A stretch of DNA of 23,946 nucleotides from Prevotella sp. UBA1378 (GTDB taxonomy: Bacteria; Bacteroidota; Bacteroidia; Bacteroidales; Bacteroidaceae), in contig DBRC01000027.1 of NCBI GenBank assembly GCA_002305505.1, positions 39,850 to 63,795 of the forward strand, in the 5' to 3' direction. Shown one piece after another: positions 1 to 8,487 of this stretch (positions are counted from its first letter, which is position 1; each line of letters opens with the position of its first letter). Below the pieces are notes generated by a model. It had not been told where the DNA came from. It saw only the letters and a program-made list of their open reading frames with translations, and did no database searches. Both the position numbers and the translations under genes were made by a program.

Positions 1-116
1 CGCCTGCTGCCCACAGCTTGCCTTCAGGGCTGCTATCCTTTCTTTGCGGCAAAACAGGAATGGCTTATCCCGAACCCGGGTATTGATTATGGATTAATAG
101 TATTCTTAAATGAAGA
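1..116. other. left-edge non-coding stretch containing one copy of a flank repeat
   Basis: No convincing gene is visible here. Bases 1-24, read on the minus strand, match 23784-23807 on the plus strand at 21 of 24 positions. Weaker similarity continues to about base 45 (see the findings). A plus-strand frame is open from the window edge to a stop at 118-120 (39 codons), but it has no recognisable product and is not claimed as a gene. Confidence 0.5.
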
Positions 117-150
117 ATGAGGATGTGCCAAGCACATTGGCACCCCTCAT
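117..150 (-). terminator. terminator-like hairpin after the GH94 gene
   Basis: A perfect 7-bp stem pairs 125-131 with 137-143 around a 5-nt loop. It is extended by a 6-bp outer stem (117-122 with 145-150) across a small asymmetric bulge. It begins two bases after the GH94 stop codon. The sequence following on the minus strand is only moderately T-rich, so termination efficiency is uncertain. It probably ends the long PUL transcript. Confidence 0.65.
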
Positions 151-152
151 CA

Positions 153-2594
153 TTACATATACACTTCAACGTGATGGCTGCCTGCTGCATAAGGAATCAC
201 AGAGCCTTGCAACTCTTCGCCATCGACTACGATACGGTTTACACCGTGCTGCCGCCCTTCGGGGTTATTCACGCAGATATGATACTCGGCATCACGGAAG
301 CGCCGCCTTACGCTATACTGCCACGGTGTAGCAGGCAGGCAAGGGTCGATGAGAAGCCCGTCGTAATCAGGACGTATACCGAGCAGATACTGGCTCACCG
401 TGAGCCACATCCAAGCCGCAGTGCCCGTAAGCCATGAGTTTTTCCCCTCGCCGGGGCGGGCCGCGTCGCGTCCGGCCACCATCTGGCAATTGACATAAGG
501 CTCTACCTTGTGCAATGTGCTATGCCGTTCCTCCACGTACGAAGGCAGTATCTTGCAGTAATGGCTCCACGCATCATCACCGCGGCCGGCCAACGCTTCA
601 CCGATAATCACCCAAGGATTATTGTGACAGAAGATGCCCGCATTCTCCTTGTAGCCTTCGGGATAGCTGCTTATCTCTCCGTATTCATAAACGTAACGGC
701 TGAAGGCCGGACTGTTGAGCACGATGCCGTGCTCGCATTCCAGATGGCGTTTCACAGAGTCGAGCGCCTGCTCCACCATGCCTTCCTCCTGCCCGATACC
801 GGCCATAGTACACCAACCTTGGCTTTCGATGAAGATTTTCCCTTCATCGTTCTCGTGCGATCCAACCTTGCGGCCATAATAATCGTAGGCCCGCAGATAC
901 CACTCGCCGTCCCATCCGTACTGCTTTACGGCCTCCACCATCGCTTCCACGCTGCGCTCCGCCCTTTCAGCCTCTCCGGTCCGCCCGGTGCGCCGGCATA
1001 ATACGGCGTAGTCGCGCCCGGTAACGACAAACAACCCGGCAATCATGAGCGATTCGGCCTGCGACCCCTCGCTCTTGTTCTCGGTAGTCTGGAAACTCTC
1101 GTTCGGATCGAGCGAGAAACAGTTCAGGTTCAAACAGTCATTCCAGTCGGCCCTGCCGATAAGCGGCAGCCTGTGGGGGCCGAGATGATTGATGACATGC
1201 TCGAACGACACGCGGAGGTGCTCAAAGAGCGGAACCTCCGTGCCGGCCTGATTATCATACGGCACCGGCTCTTCAAGAATGGAGAAATCGCCCGTTTCCT
1301 TGAGATATGCCACCGTACCGAAAATCAGCCAACAGGGGTCGTCGTTAAAACCTCCGCCAATATCGTTGTTGCCGCGCTTGGTCAGCGGCTGGTACTGATG
1401 GTAACAGCCGCCGTCGGCAAACTGTGTCGATGCAATATCAAGAATCCGCTGGCGGGCACGGGCGGGAACTTGGTGGACGAACCCCACCAAATCCTGATTG
1501 CTGTCCCGGAAACCCATTCCCCGGCCGATGCCACTCTCGAAGAAACTTGCCGAACGCGAGAAGTTGAACGTCACCATGCATTGGTACTGGTTCCAGATAT
1601 TCACCATGCGGTCGAGCTTGTCGTTTCCCGTCGCTACCACGAATCCGCCGAGCAACCTGTCCCAATAATCATTCAGGCGGCCGAAAGCTGCGTCAACCTT
1701 TTCTGCCGTATCGTAATCGGCAATCAGCTGCAGCGCCTTCCCTTTATTGATTACCTGCGGGGCTGTGAACTTGTGCCCTTCCTCATTTTCCACATAGCCC
1801 AGCAAGAAGACAAAATCGCGGCTTTCTCCCGGAGCCAGTTCCACTTCTATATAATGCGAAGCTACAGGCGACCAGCCATGCGCCTTGCTGTTACGCGGTT
1901 TCCCCTCGGCAACGGCCTGCGGCGCCTCGAAGCCATTATACATGCCCACGAATGATTCGCGGTCGGTATCGTATCCGTCGACCGGTACGTTGACACTATA
2001 GAAAGCATAGTGGTTGCGGCGTTCACGGTATTCTGTCTTATGATAAATGACAGAGCCCTCCACCTCCACTTCGCCCGTAGAGAAATTGCGCTGGAAGTTC
2101 TCCATATCCGTAGCCGCATTCCACAGGCACCACTCGGCAAACGAGAACAGCCGTAGACGCTTCGGCGTATCCGACCGGTTGGCAAGCGTAAGCTTCTGCA
2201 CCTCGCACCACGCGCCTAAGGGTACGAAGAAAAGCACACTGGCTTCCACCCCGTCCTTACGCCCCGTGATGCGGGTATAGCCCATACCATGCCGGCACTC
2301 ATAAAAGTCGAGAGGTGTCTTACAAGGTTTCCATCCGGGATTCCATACCGTGTCGCCGTCTTTTATGTAAAAGTAGCGCCCGCCGTTATCGGCCGGCACA
2401 CTGTTGTAACGGTAACGCGTCAGGCGCCTGAACTTGGCGTCTTTATAAAAACAGTAACCACCAGCGGTGTTGGAAATGAGCGAAAAGAAGTCTTCATTGC
2501 CCAGATAATTAATCCATGGCCAAGGGGTCATGGGGTCAGTAATGGCGTACTCCCTGCGTGCGTCATCAAAATGTCCGTATTTCTTTGAATCCAT
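153..2594 (-). CDS. GH94 cellobiose phosphorylase
   Basis: Predicted to phosphorolyse cellobiose to alpha-Glc-1-P and glucose in the cytoplasm (EC 2.4.1.20). The 813-residue product has the length usual for GH94 cellobiose phosphorylases and no signal peptide. It opens with the family-typical YGHFDD...PWPWINYLGN segment. The ADWNDCLN motif is at about residues 482-489, and by family knowledge its second Asp (about D486) is the general acid. HNNPW (about 657) and GTAAWM (about 724) are candidate phosphate-site motifs. The ATG at 2594 is preferred to an in-frame GTG at 2615, because the family sequence starts right after it. It is the last gene of the PUL run, 36 bp after the GH5 endoglucanase that could supply its substrate. 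The exact disaccharide (cellobiose or glucosyl-mannose) cannot be settled from sequence. Confidence 0.9.
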   Translation of the reverse strand: MDSKKYGHFDDARREYAITDPMTPWPWINYLGNEDFFSLISNTAGGYCFYKDAKFRRLTRYRYNSVPADNGGRYFYIKDGDTVWNPGWKPCKTPLDFYECRHGMGYTRITGRKDGVEASVLFFVPLGAWCEVQKLTLANRSDTPKRLRLFSFAEWCLWNAATDMENFQRNFSTGEVEVEGSVIYHKTEYRERRNHYAFYSVNVPVDGYDTDRESFVGMYNGFEAPQAVAEGKPRNSKAHGWSPVASHYIEVELAPGESRDFVFLLGYVENEEGHKFTAPQVINKGKALQLIADYDTAEKVDAAFGRLNDYWDRLLGGFVVATGNDKLDRMVNIWNQYQCMVTFNFSRSASFFESGIGRGMGFRDSNQDLVGFVHQVPARARQRILDIASTQFADGGCYHQYQPLTKRGNNDIGGGFNDDPCWLIFGTVAYLKETGDFSILEEPVPYDNQAGTEVPLFEHLRVSFEHVINHLGPHRLPLIGRADWNDCLNLNCFSLDPNESFQTTENKSEGSQAESLMIAGLFVVTGRDYAVLCRRTGRTGEAERAERSVEAMVEAVKQYGWDGEWYLRAYDYYGRKVGSHENDEGKIFIESQGWCTMAGIGQEEGMVEQALDSVKRHLECEHGIVLNSPAFSRYVYEYGEISSYPEGYKENAGIFCHNNPWVIIGEALAGRGDDAWSHYCKILPSYVEERHSTLHKVEPYVNCQMVAGRDAARPGEGKNSWLTGTAAWMWLTVSQYLLGIRPDYDGLLIDPCLPATPWQYSVRRRFRDAEYHICVNNPEGRQHGVNRIVVDGEELQGSVIPYAAGSHHVEVYM

Positions 2595-2630
2595 ATTCTT
2601 GTGTACGTATTGCACTTACAACGTTTTGTT

Positions 2631-3593
2631 TCATTTATTATTATATTCCACCAATGTTTCGCGTACCATTTTCCCCCATGGCTTCAACACGTCGGCCCCC
2701 CATTTCCCACGCGACTTTGCACGCGGAAGGAGCATTGAACAGGTTTCGTCCTTATCGGATACCGACCAACATACCCAGCTGATGCGGTACTGTTCCATCG
2801 TGTCTACCCATTTCTGCCATTCACCGGGATCCAACCGGCCATTGCCCGAGGCTTCCATCCCTGCACATTCGGACACAAACACCGGCACCCCTGCTTTCAC
2901 TGCATCCACCATGCGCCGGCGAAGTTCGCCGCCATGCGTAGCCGCATAAAAATGCACGGTATACATGATGTTACTATATCCCCGCAACGGGCTTTCGGCC
3001 ACGAGGTGTATGTCTTGATCCCAGTGGGGGCAGCCTACGAGCACAACGTTGTCTGGGTCGTACTGCCTGATGGCCGTGATGACAGCCGAAGCATAGGCCT
3101 TCAGGCTGTCCCAGCTGTCATCTATAGGCTCGTTATAAATTTCGTAGATAAGGTGTGGATAACGGCCATACCTCTGGGCGATGCCGGCGAAAAAGGTTGC
3201 CGCCTCTGCCGTGTGCATCTTGTGCGAATGCCAATCTACAATGACGTACATATCGTTACGGATGGCCGCCTTGACGACGTTTTCGATACACTGCACCGCA
3301 AAATCGGGATTCTCCAGATAATTATCGTCAATCATGATGCCCATAGCGGCACGCACTACATTGGCCTGCCAGTCGGTCTTGAGCCATTTCACCGCACCGG
3401 CATTATAAAACCGCGGCCAAATGTTATGCCACCCGAAACTGACGCCGCGCAGCACCACCGGCTCGCCATGCTCGCTATACAGCTGTGTGCCTTCTACCCG
3501 CAGTTGCCCCCACTGCCTTACCGGGGCTGCAGCCCACAGGGAGGAGCCGCCCAGCAGCAGGCAAAACACCAAAAGCAATGTTCTTGTTTTCAT
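2631..3593 (-). CDS. GH5 (subfamily 2-like) endo-beta-1,4-glucanase, secreted
   Basis: This is a 320-residue exported glycoside hydrolase. A classical signal peptide (about residues 1-21, cleavage near SSLWA/AAP) precedes a single GH5 barrel with no accessory module. E155 in YNEP is the expected acid/base and E242 in FVSEC the nucleophile. W121-H122 and H214 with Y216 sit at substrate-binding positions typical of GH5. The N-terminal LRGVSFGWHN and the overall pattern resemble GH5_2 cellulases rather than GH5_7 mannanases. In this PUL it would cut glucose-rich stretches of glucomannan and make cello- or mixed oligosaccharides for the epimerase and GH94. There is no lipobox, so a periplasmic location is likely. 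It starts 17 bp after the epimerase stop. Subfamily assignment is from pattern recognition only. Confidence 0.85.
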   Translation of the reverse strand: MKTRTLLLVFCLLLGGSSLWAAAPVRQWGQLRVEGTQLYSEHGEPVVLRGVSFGWHNIWPRFYNAGAVKWLKTDWQANVVRAAMGIMIDDNYLENPDFAVQCIENVVKAAIRNDMYVIVDWHSHKMHTAEAATFFAGIAQRYGRYPHLIYEIYNEPIDDSWDSLKAYASAVITAIRQYDPDNVVLVGCPHWDQDIHLVAESPLRGYSNIMYTVHFYAATHGGELRRRMVDAVKAGVPVFVSECAGMEASGNGRLDPGEWQKWVDTMEQYRISWVCWSVSDKDETCSMLLPRAKSRGKWGADVLKPWGKMVRETLVEYNNK

Positions 3594-3610
3594 ATATCCG
3601 TTTATTCTGT

Positions 3611-4804
3611 TTAAAAATCGCGTTCAATGAGCTCGAGGCACATCCGGCCGTTATGGTAAGGGCATTTCCAGAAACCGGCCCTGTCGTCGACAGTATTGAT
3701 GCTTCCGTCGGCACGGCGGCTCCAATACCATTCGCCACGGGCACTGTCTACCAAATGGCTTTGCACGTATGCCCAGCACTTCCCGGCAATCCGCAAGGCA
3801 TCGGCGTCGGCAAAATGCTGGTAAAGGTTGACATGGCCTACGATGCTCTCGCACTGCACCCACCAGTGGAGATCGCCGTCGGTACGGCCTTGGTCGGCGA
3901 ACCGCTCGTAAACCATGGCACCATCCGGGCGCGTACCCTCGTCGGCTGCCTTTGCTATTTGGCGCACCACCGGCTCTATCCGGCGAAGAATGTCCTCGTC
4001 GTTCAGAACCAGGGCCGACTCGTGAAGCAGCCACGAGGCCTCTATGTCGTGCCCGAAACTCTGGATATTGCGCCGCCCGTTCCAGTCTTCGTCGAAAAAG
4101 AGGTCGAGGTGGCCCGTCGTTTTATTCATGAGGATATCCGTAAAGACATCAAGCAGACCCACAATCTGCCTCTTCAACCCTGCATCGGGCCAGATACGGT
4201 ACAAGTTGGTATAGGGTTCGATGATATGCAGATGGGTATTCATCGTTTTCGACAGGTTTTCATCTTTATCGCTTAACCGCATATCTCCTATTCTCCCCCA
4301 CTCGCGCGTCAAGGCTTCTACGTAGCCTCCCCTAAGGCGGTCGTAAGCATGGTCCTCGATCTCACCGTACAACTGCCGGGCAATGGCCAATGCCTCAGCA
4401 TCCCCCGTGGCACGGGCATACTCGGACATCCCGTAGATGGTGAAACCGATGGCATAAGTCTGCTTCTTTGTGTCTTTGGGGCGTCCCTGATAGTCAAGGC
4501 TCCAATATACGCCACCGTATTCCCTGTCAATAAAATGTTCTACGATATACTGCTTGGCCCTGCGTGCCGCTTCAAGGTATTCGCCGCGCCCCAGCACGCG
4601 GTAAGCCGCAGAAAACGTCCACAGGATACGGGCATTGAGCACGGCTCCTTTGTCGGCCGTTTCCACCACGTTGCACCCGCCGTCCATCCGGCCGTAATAA
4701 CCACCATGCCTGTGGTCGGTCATCTTATCCATCCAGAAACGCAGGATATTGTTTTCCAGGACATCCTGCATCTGTTTTTTCATTGTCTGTATCATGCTGT
4801 TCAT
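3611..4804 (-). CDS. cellobiose/mannobiose 2-epimerase (AGE superfamily)
   Basis: Predicted to interconvert the reducing-end residue of beta-1,4-disaccharides at C2 (EC 5.1.3.11). Here it would mainly turn 4-O-beta-mannosyl-mannose into 4-O-beta-mannosyl-glucose. The 397-residue cytoplasmic protein has the alpha/alpha-barrel pattern of N-acylglucosamine 2-epimerases. The family catalytic histidines are visible: the NTHLH segment (H191/H193), H252 in SFGHDIEASW, and H384 in CPYHNGR. W314/W315 lie in the WWVQ segment. An AAGGAAAAG sequence sits upstream of the chosen ATG. The gene lies 26 bp after the symporter and two genes after GH130, the same partnership as in the characterised B. fragilis mannan pathway. 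The same enzyme could also convert cellobiose to glucosyl-mannose. Confidence 0.92.
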   Translation of the reverse strand: MNSMIQTMKKQMQDVLENNILRFWMDKMTDHRHGGYYGRMDGGCNVVETADKGAVLNARILWTFSAAYRVLGRGEYLEAARRAKQYIVEHFIDREYGGVYWSLDYQGRPKDTKKQTYAIGFTIYGMSEYARATGDAEALAIARQLYGEIEDHAYDRLRGGYVEALTREWGRIGDMRLSDKDENLSKTMNTHLHIIEPYTNLYRIWPDAGLKRQIVGLLDVFTDILMNKTTGHLDLFFDEDWNGRRNIQSFGHDIEASWLLHESALVLNDEDILRRIEPVVRQIAKAADEGTRPDGAMVYERFADQGRTDGDLHWWVQCESIVGHVNLYQHFADADALRIAGKCWAYVQSHLVDSARGEWYWSRRADGSINTVDDRAGFWKCPYHNGRMCLELIERDF

Positions 4805-4830
4805 ATTCGTGTACTTTTCCTTACCCCGGC

Positions 4831-6198
4831 TCAGCTGCGTTCCCTGTTCAATTCCGCTGTTATTTCTGCCATCTTGTTCTTAGACAACGGATAGAGGAAC
4901 ATGATGGCAACCATCAGAAGGGCGATTCCTGCCGGTATCCAACTCATGGTGAGCTTCATGCCGAGAATCGCGCTATCTGTTTGAGAAACGGCATTAGGCA
5001 CCAAGCCGAACGCATTGAAAATCCACAATACCGCACTGCCCGCTATGGCGCCGCCAAACTTCTGCGCCATGGAACCTGAAGAGAAAATAAGCCCGGTAGA
5101 GGACGAACCGTCTTTCGCCTTGGCATAGTCGGCCACATCGGCATACATGCTCCAAACCAGCGGAGACACGATGCCCGTGCAAATGGAAATCAGTATCTGC
5201 AACAAAAGCATCAGCATGAAACCGGCATTGGTTAAAGGCATATAGAAGAAAGCTATGCTCAACACAGACAGGGCGATACCTGCAAAAGCAAATGTAGACT
5301 TCTTCCCTAAATAACGGCTGACAGGAACGGCTATCACTACTCCCGCCATATTGCATACTTCACCAACGGCAAGGAACAGGCCTGCAAAGAACAGAAAACT
5401 GGCAAAGCCTAAGTCGATGTTCACATTCTCGCCTATGTAATACTTGAAATAATAGGCAACGGTGGCTCCGCGCACGGTGTTGAACAGGTTGGTGCAAAGG
5501 GCTGCCACGGTAAGCAGCCACCACGGCGCATTGCGCACAAGCGACATCAAGTCGGCCCCCAACGAGGTTGCCGTAGTCTTAACATGCTCACGCGTCATCC
5601 GGAAACACAGCAGGAACAGGCAGAAACAGAATACGGCAATCACGATCATCGCTCCCTGCCAGGCAGCCGGCTCGCTGCTGCCGCCCGACTTAAACATATT
5701 GCAAAGCGGTTCCCATGCAAACAAGGCGATAAACGAACCGCCGTAAGCAAAAAACATGCGGAAAGAAGAAAACACGGTCTTCTCGTCCGAGTCGTTCGTC
5801 ATTACGCCCAACATCGACCCGTAAGGCACGTTAATGCCGGTATAAACGGTCATCATCAGTATATAAGTAATGTAGGCCCATACCAGCTTGCCGCTCTCGC
5901 CGATATCAGGAGTGGTGAAAAGCAATATACCGGAAATGGCAAACGGGGCAGCAAACCACAAGAGATAGGGACGGTACTTCCCCCATTTTGTTTGCGTGCG
6001 GTCTGCAATGATACCCATCATCGGATCCGACACGGTGTCCCAAATCCGGGTAACAAGCATCAATACCGCTGTCGCTCCCAGGGAAAGGCCGAATACATCG
6101 CTGTAGAAGATGGGGAGATAATAAGAGAATATCTTCCAAAACATCGACGACGCCATGTCGCCGAAACCATAACCTATTTTTTCCTTCAGACTTGCCAT
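4831..6198 (-). CDS. GPH-family (MelB-like) sodium:disaccharide symporter
   Basis: This 455-residue integral inner-membrane protein has about 12 hydrophobic segments and the glycoside-pentoside-hexuronide symporter pattern. In the N-terminal half, RIWDTVSDPMMG carries D54 and D58, equivalent to the cation-binding acidic residues of MelB. The cytoplasmic-loop signature WGKYRP follows at 72-77. It probably imports mannobiose, and possibly mannosyl-glucose or cellobiose, from the periplasm. It sits between GH130 (13 bp upstream) and the epimerase (26 bp downstream), so its cargo should be the substrate of those two cytoplasmic enzymes. Whether it uses Na+ or H+ is inferred from the family, not seen. 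Confidence 0.9.
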   Translation of the reverse strand: MASLKEKIGYGFGDMASSMFWKIFSYYLPIFYSDVFGLSLGATAVLMLVTRIWDTVSDPMMGIIADRTQTKWGKYRPYLLWFAAPFAISGILLFTTPDIGESGKLVWAYITYILMMTVYTGINVPYGSMLGVMTNDSDEKTVFSSFRMFFAYGGSFIALFAWEPLCNMFKSGGSSEPAAWQGAMIVIAVFCFCLFLLCFRMTREHVKTTATSLGADLMSLVRNAPWWLLTVAALCTNLFNTVRGATVAYYFKYYIGENVNIDLGFASFLFFAGLFLAVGEVCNMAGVVIAVPVSRYLGKKSTFAFAGIALSVLSIAFFYMPLTNAGFMLMLLLQILISICTGIVSPLVWSMYADVADYAKAKDGSSSTGLIFSSGSMAQKFGGAIAGSAVLWIFNAFGLVPNAVSQTDSAILGMKLTMSWIPAGIALLMVAIMFLYPLSKNKMAEITAELNRERS

Positions 6199-6211
6199 AA
6201 CTGTATTTCTA

Positions 6212-7381
6212 TTACTTCAGTGTTTCACGGTTCTTCGAAATCAACCGCTTGATGGTTTCAACGCTCTCGGAAGTTGTATATCCGTCTTCGGGCGTATTCA
6301 TGCAATAGTCTATCAATTTGTCTACCGTAGACGTAGCAACATGCATACGCGTATCCGATGAAGCATAATAAATGAACACCTTGCCGTCTTCGTCGCAGAT
6401 CCAACCGTTGGCAAACACTACGTTCATCACGTCGCCGATATACTCCCCGCCGGTAGGTACGAGGAAATAGCCGCCTGGCTGTGCTATCACACGGGTGGGG
6501 TCGTCTAATGCCGTCATATAAAGGTACAGGACGTAGCGCAGGCCACTGGCACACCCTCTTACGCCATGAGCCAAATGCAGCCATCCGCGCGGTGTCTTGA
6601 TGGGATGTGGCCCCTCACCGTTTTTTACTTCCATAATGGTATGATAGTGCCGCGCATTGATGATTTTCTCCTCTGCTATCTCGGCATGCGTAATATCTTC
6701 CACCAAAGCCCATCCGATGCCACCACCCGACCCTGTGTCGATGAACCCGTCTTGCGGGCGCGTATAAAAGGCATACTTACCGTCAACAAATTCGGGGTGC
6801 AGCACAACGTTGCGCTGTTGGCTCTTCGTTTTCAAATCGGGCAGACGCTCCCATTTTTTCAAGTCCTTGGTGCGCGCTATCGCTGCCGTAGCGGTAGCTG
6901 CCGACAAATCGCCGGGCTGTGAGTCATCATGCCGTTCGGCACAGAATACACCATATATAAATCCGTCTTCGTGCTGTGTGAGCCGCATATCATATATGTT
7001 GGTAGCGGGGATTATGTCATCAGGCATAGTAATCGGTTCGTCCCAAAAACGGAAGTTATCTATTCCATTCGGACTTTCTGCTACCGCAAAAAACGACTTG
7101 CGGTCAGCTCCCTCCACGCGCACGACCAATAAATACTTACCGTTCCATTTGATTGCGCCACTGTTGAGTGCCGCATTCATCATGATGCGCTGCATCAAAT
7201 AGGGGTTGTCTTTTTCATCGAAATCATAGCGCCATTCCAATGGTGTATGCTCCGCAGTGAGTATAGGGTATTTGTACTTATCGTAAATTCCGTTTCCCCA
7301 CTCCTCCATTTCGTTCTTCCGACTAAGAAGTTCTTCATGATGTATTCTAAGATCTTCCACTTTTTTTGCAAATTCAGTCAT
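6212..7381 (-). CDS. GH130 4-O-beta-D-mannosyl-D-glucose phosphorylase
   Basis: Phosphorolyses Man-beta-1,4-Glc to alpha-Man-1-P and glucose in the cytoplasm (EC 2.4.1.281). The 389-residue product is almost exactly the length of the characterised B. fragilis mannosylglucose phosphorylase. Its single catalytic Asp falls at D131 in NIYDMR, the same position as in that enzyme. A conserved HPEF segment (195-198), an HYHTIM segment (245-250) and GEGPHPIKT with GWLHLAHG are typical of GH130 subfamily 1. There is no signal peptide. It starts 11 bp after the GH26 gene and is followed after 13 bp by the symporter. The N-terminal 30 residues form a charged helix usual for GH130_1 rather than for the mannooligosaccharide phosphorylases of GH130_2. 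Confidence 0.93.
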   Translation of the reverse strand: MTEFAKKVEDLRIHHEELLSRKNEMEEWGNGIYDKYKYPILTAEHTPLEWRYDFDEKDNPYLMQRIMMNAALNSGAIKWNGKYLLVVRVEGADRKSFFAVAESPNGIDNFRFWDEPITMPDDIIPATNIYDMRLTQHEDGFIYGVFCAERHDDSQPGDLSAATATAAIARTKDLKKWERLPDLKTKSQQRNVVLHPEFVDGKYAFYTRPQDGFIDTGSGGGIGWALVEDITHAEIAEEKIINARHYHTIMEVKNGEGPHPIKTPRGWLHLAHGVRGCASGLRYVLYLYMTALDDPTRVIAQPGGYFLVPTGGEYIGDVMNVVFANGWICDEDGKVFIYYASSDTRMHVATSTVDKLIDYCMNTPEDGYTTSESVETIKRLISKNRETLK

Positions 7382-7392
7382 AATTTTCTAAT

Positions 7393-8487
7393 TTATTTTA
7401 TATCATTTATAAACAAGGTGTTTGATGCATTGTAAAACTTTATAAAATCAGCGTTACAGGCTTTTCCGGGAGCCGGGCCGTAGTTCTCGGTTTCTTTATC
7501 CCATGCGTTGCGCCATAACAGGACATAACAGATGGGGTAACGATCAATTACGGGCTTCAGTGTTCCCGTAAACCAATGAGGGTCGGGCACGTTTTGATAC
7601 CCCGTCTCGGTGAGCGCAATCAGCTTATTATGCTCTTTACCGGCTCGCTCAACAAGCTGCAGCATGTGATCCAACTGACGTACATAGGTGTCGTCTGACG
7701 AAAACTGATAAGCATCAAGGCCCAATAAATCGACTACATCGTCGCCGGGGTAATACTGCATGTAACGCTCGTAAGTTGCATCGGCCTCCGAATTGGGCGA
7801 ATAAGCCCATAAAAGATTGTCGCATCCCTTACCTGTTAAATAATAATGGGTGTAGCGGAATAACCGGCGGTACTGCTCGGGCGTACAAGAGCCGGAACCC
7901 CACCAGAACCACGCTCCGGACATCTCGTGCCACGGACGGAAGATGACAGGCACCTTCTCACCTTTATCCGTTACCAGCGAGTTCAGAAAGTCTGCCGCAT
8001 AGTCGAGCCAGCGGTTCAGCGTCTCGTGCTGGGCACCGCCTTCGAGGATCGCAGCCACTGCATTGCCGCCCACATCCCATGAATTACCGCCCGTGACCGG
8101 ATTCCACGGATGCCAGCTCAGCGTCAGGATGCCTCCCCGCAGGTGTTGCCGGATTATCTCATCCCGCATCCTACTGAACGGCACGCCATCGATATTGACA
8201 TCCGACCCCAACTCGAGCTTACCCAAATCGAATCCCATTACGGCAGGATAATCGCCGCACACGAGTTTGGTGTCGCTTTTATCCATATCCCATTTCCAGG
8301 TAGTGCCGTATACAGGGTCATCCTGATGCCCGAACATATAACCACGCTTCAGGAGCTTTTCCATCCGCTGTTTCAATTGTGATGCTGCACTGTCCGGACT
8401 ACCGGCAGTCAGCGGCTTGCTTGAGGAGCACCCCATCACCACGGCACTTATCATTATCATTGCGATACGATACATGTATACTTTCAT
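7393..8487 (-). CDS. GH26 beta-mannanase lipoprotein, probably periplasmic
   Basis: This is a 364-residue endo- or exo-acting beta-1,4-mannanase. The signal ends in a lipobox (VMGC, lipid cysteine C20) followed by SSSK, with no acidic residues, so the Bacteroidota surface-export signal is absent. One GH26 domain follows: E188 in FRPWHE is the acid/base and E294 in ALTET the nucleophile, with WHPWNP at 125-130 and WFWWG at 193-197. The chosen ATG overlaps the CE7 stop codon (ATGA), which fits translational coupling; an upstream in-frame start at 8553 would lack a signal peptide at its N terminus. The position directly before GH130 matches the mannobiose-releasing GH26 of B. fragilis, so it probably trims imported oligosaccharides to mannobiose. 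Confidence 0.92.
   Translation of the reverse strand: MKVYMYRIAMIMISAVVMGCSSSKPLTAGSPDSAASQLKQRMEKLLKRGYMFGHQDDPVYGTTWKWDMDKSDTKLVCGDYPAVMGFDLGKLELGSDVNIDGVPFSRMRDEIIRQHLRGGILTLSWHPWNPVTGGNSWDVGGNAVAAILEGGAQHETLNRWLDYAADFLNSLVTDKGEKVPVIFRPWHEMSGAWFWWGSGSCTPEQYRRLFRYTHYYLTGKGCDNLLWAYSPNSEADATYERYMQYYPGDDVVDLLGLDAYQFSSDDTYVRQLDHMLQLVERAGKEHNKLIALTETGYQNVPDPHWFTGTLKPVIDRYPICYVLLWRNAWDKETENYGPAPGKACNADFIKFYNASNTLFINDIK

Noticed and set aside
1173..1955. Long plus-strand reading frame (260 codons) opposite GH94, and similar ones at 3485-4276, 11313-12080 and 14863-15672
   Set aside because: All are antisense to strongly recognised genes, have no family resemblance or ribosome site, and follow from the codon bias of the true genes.
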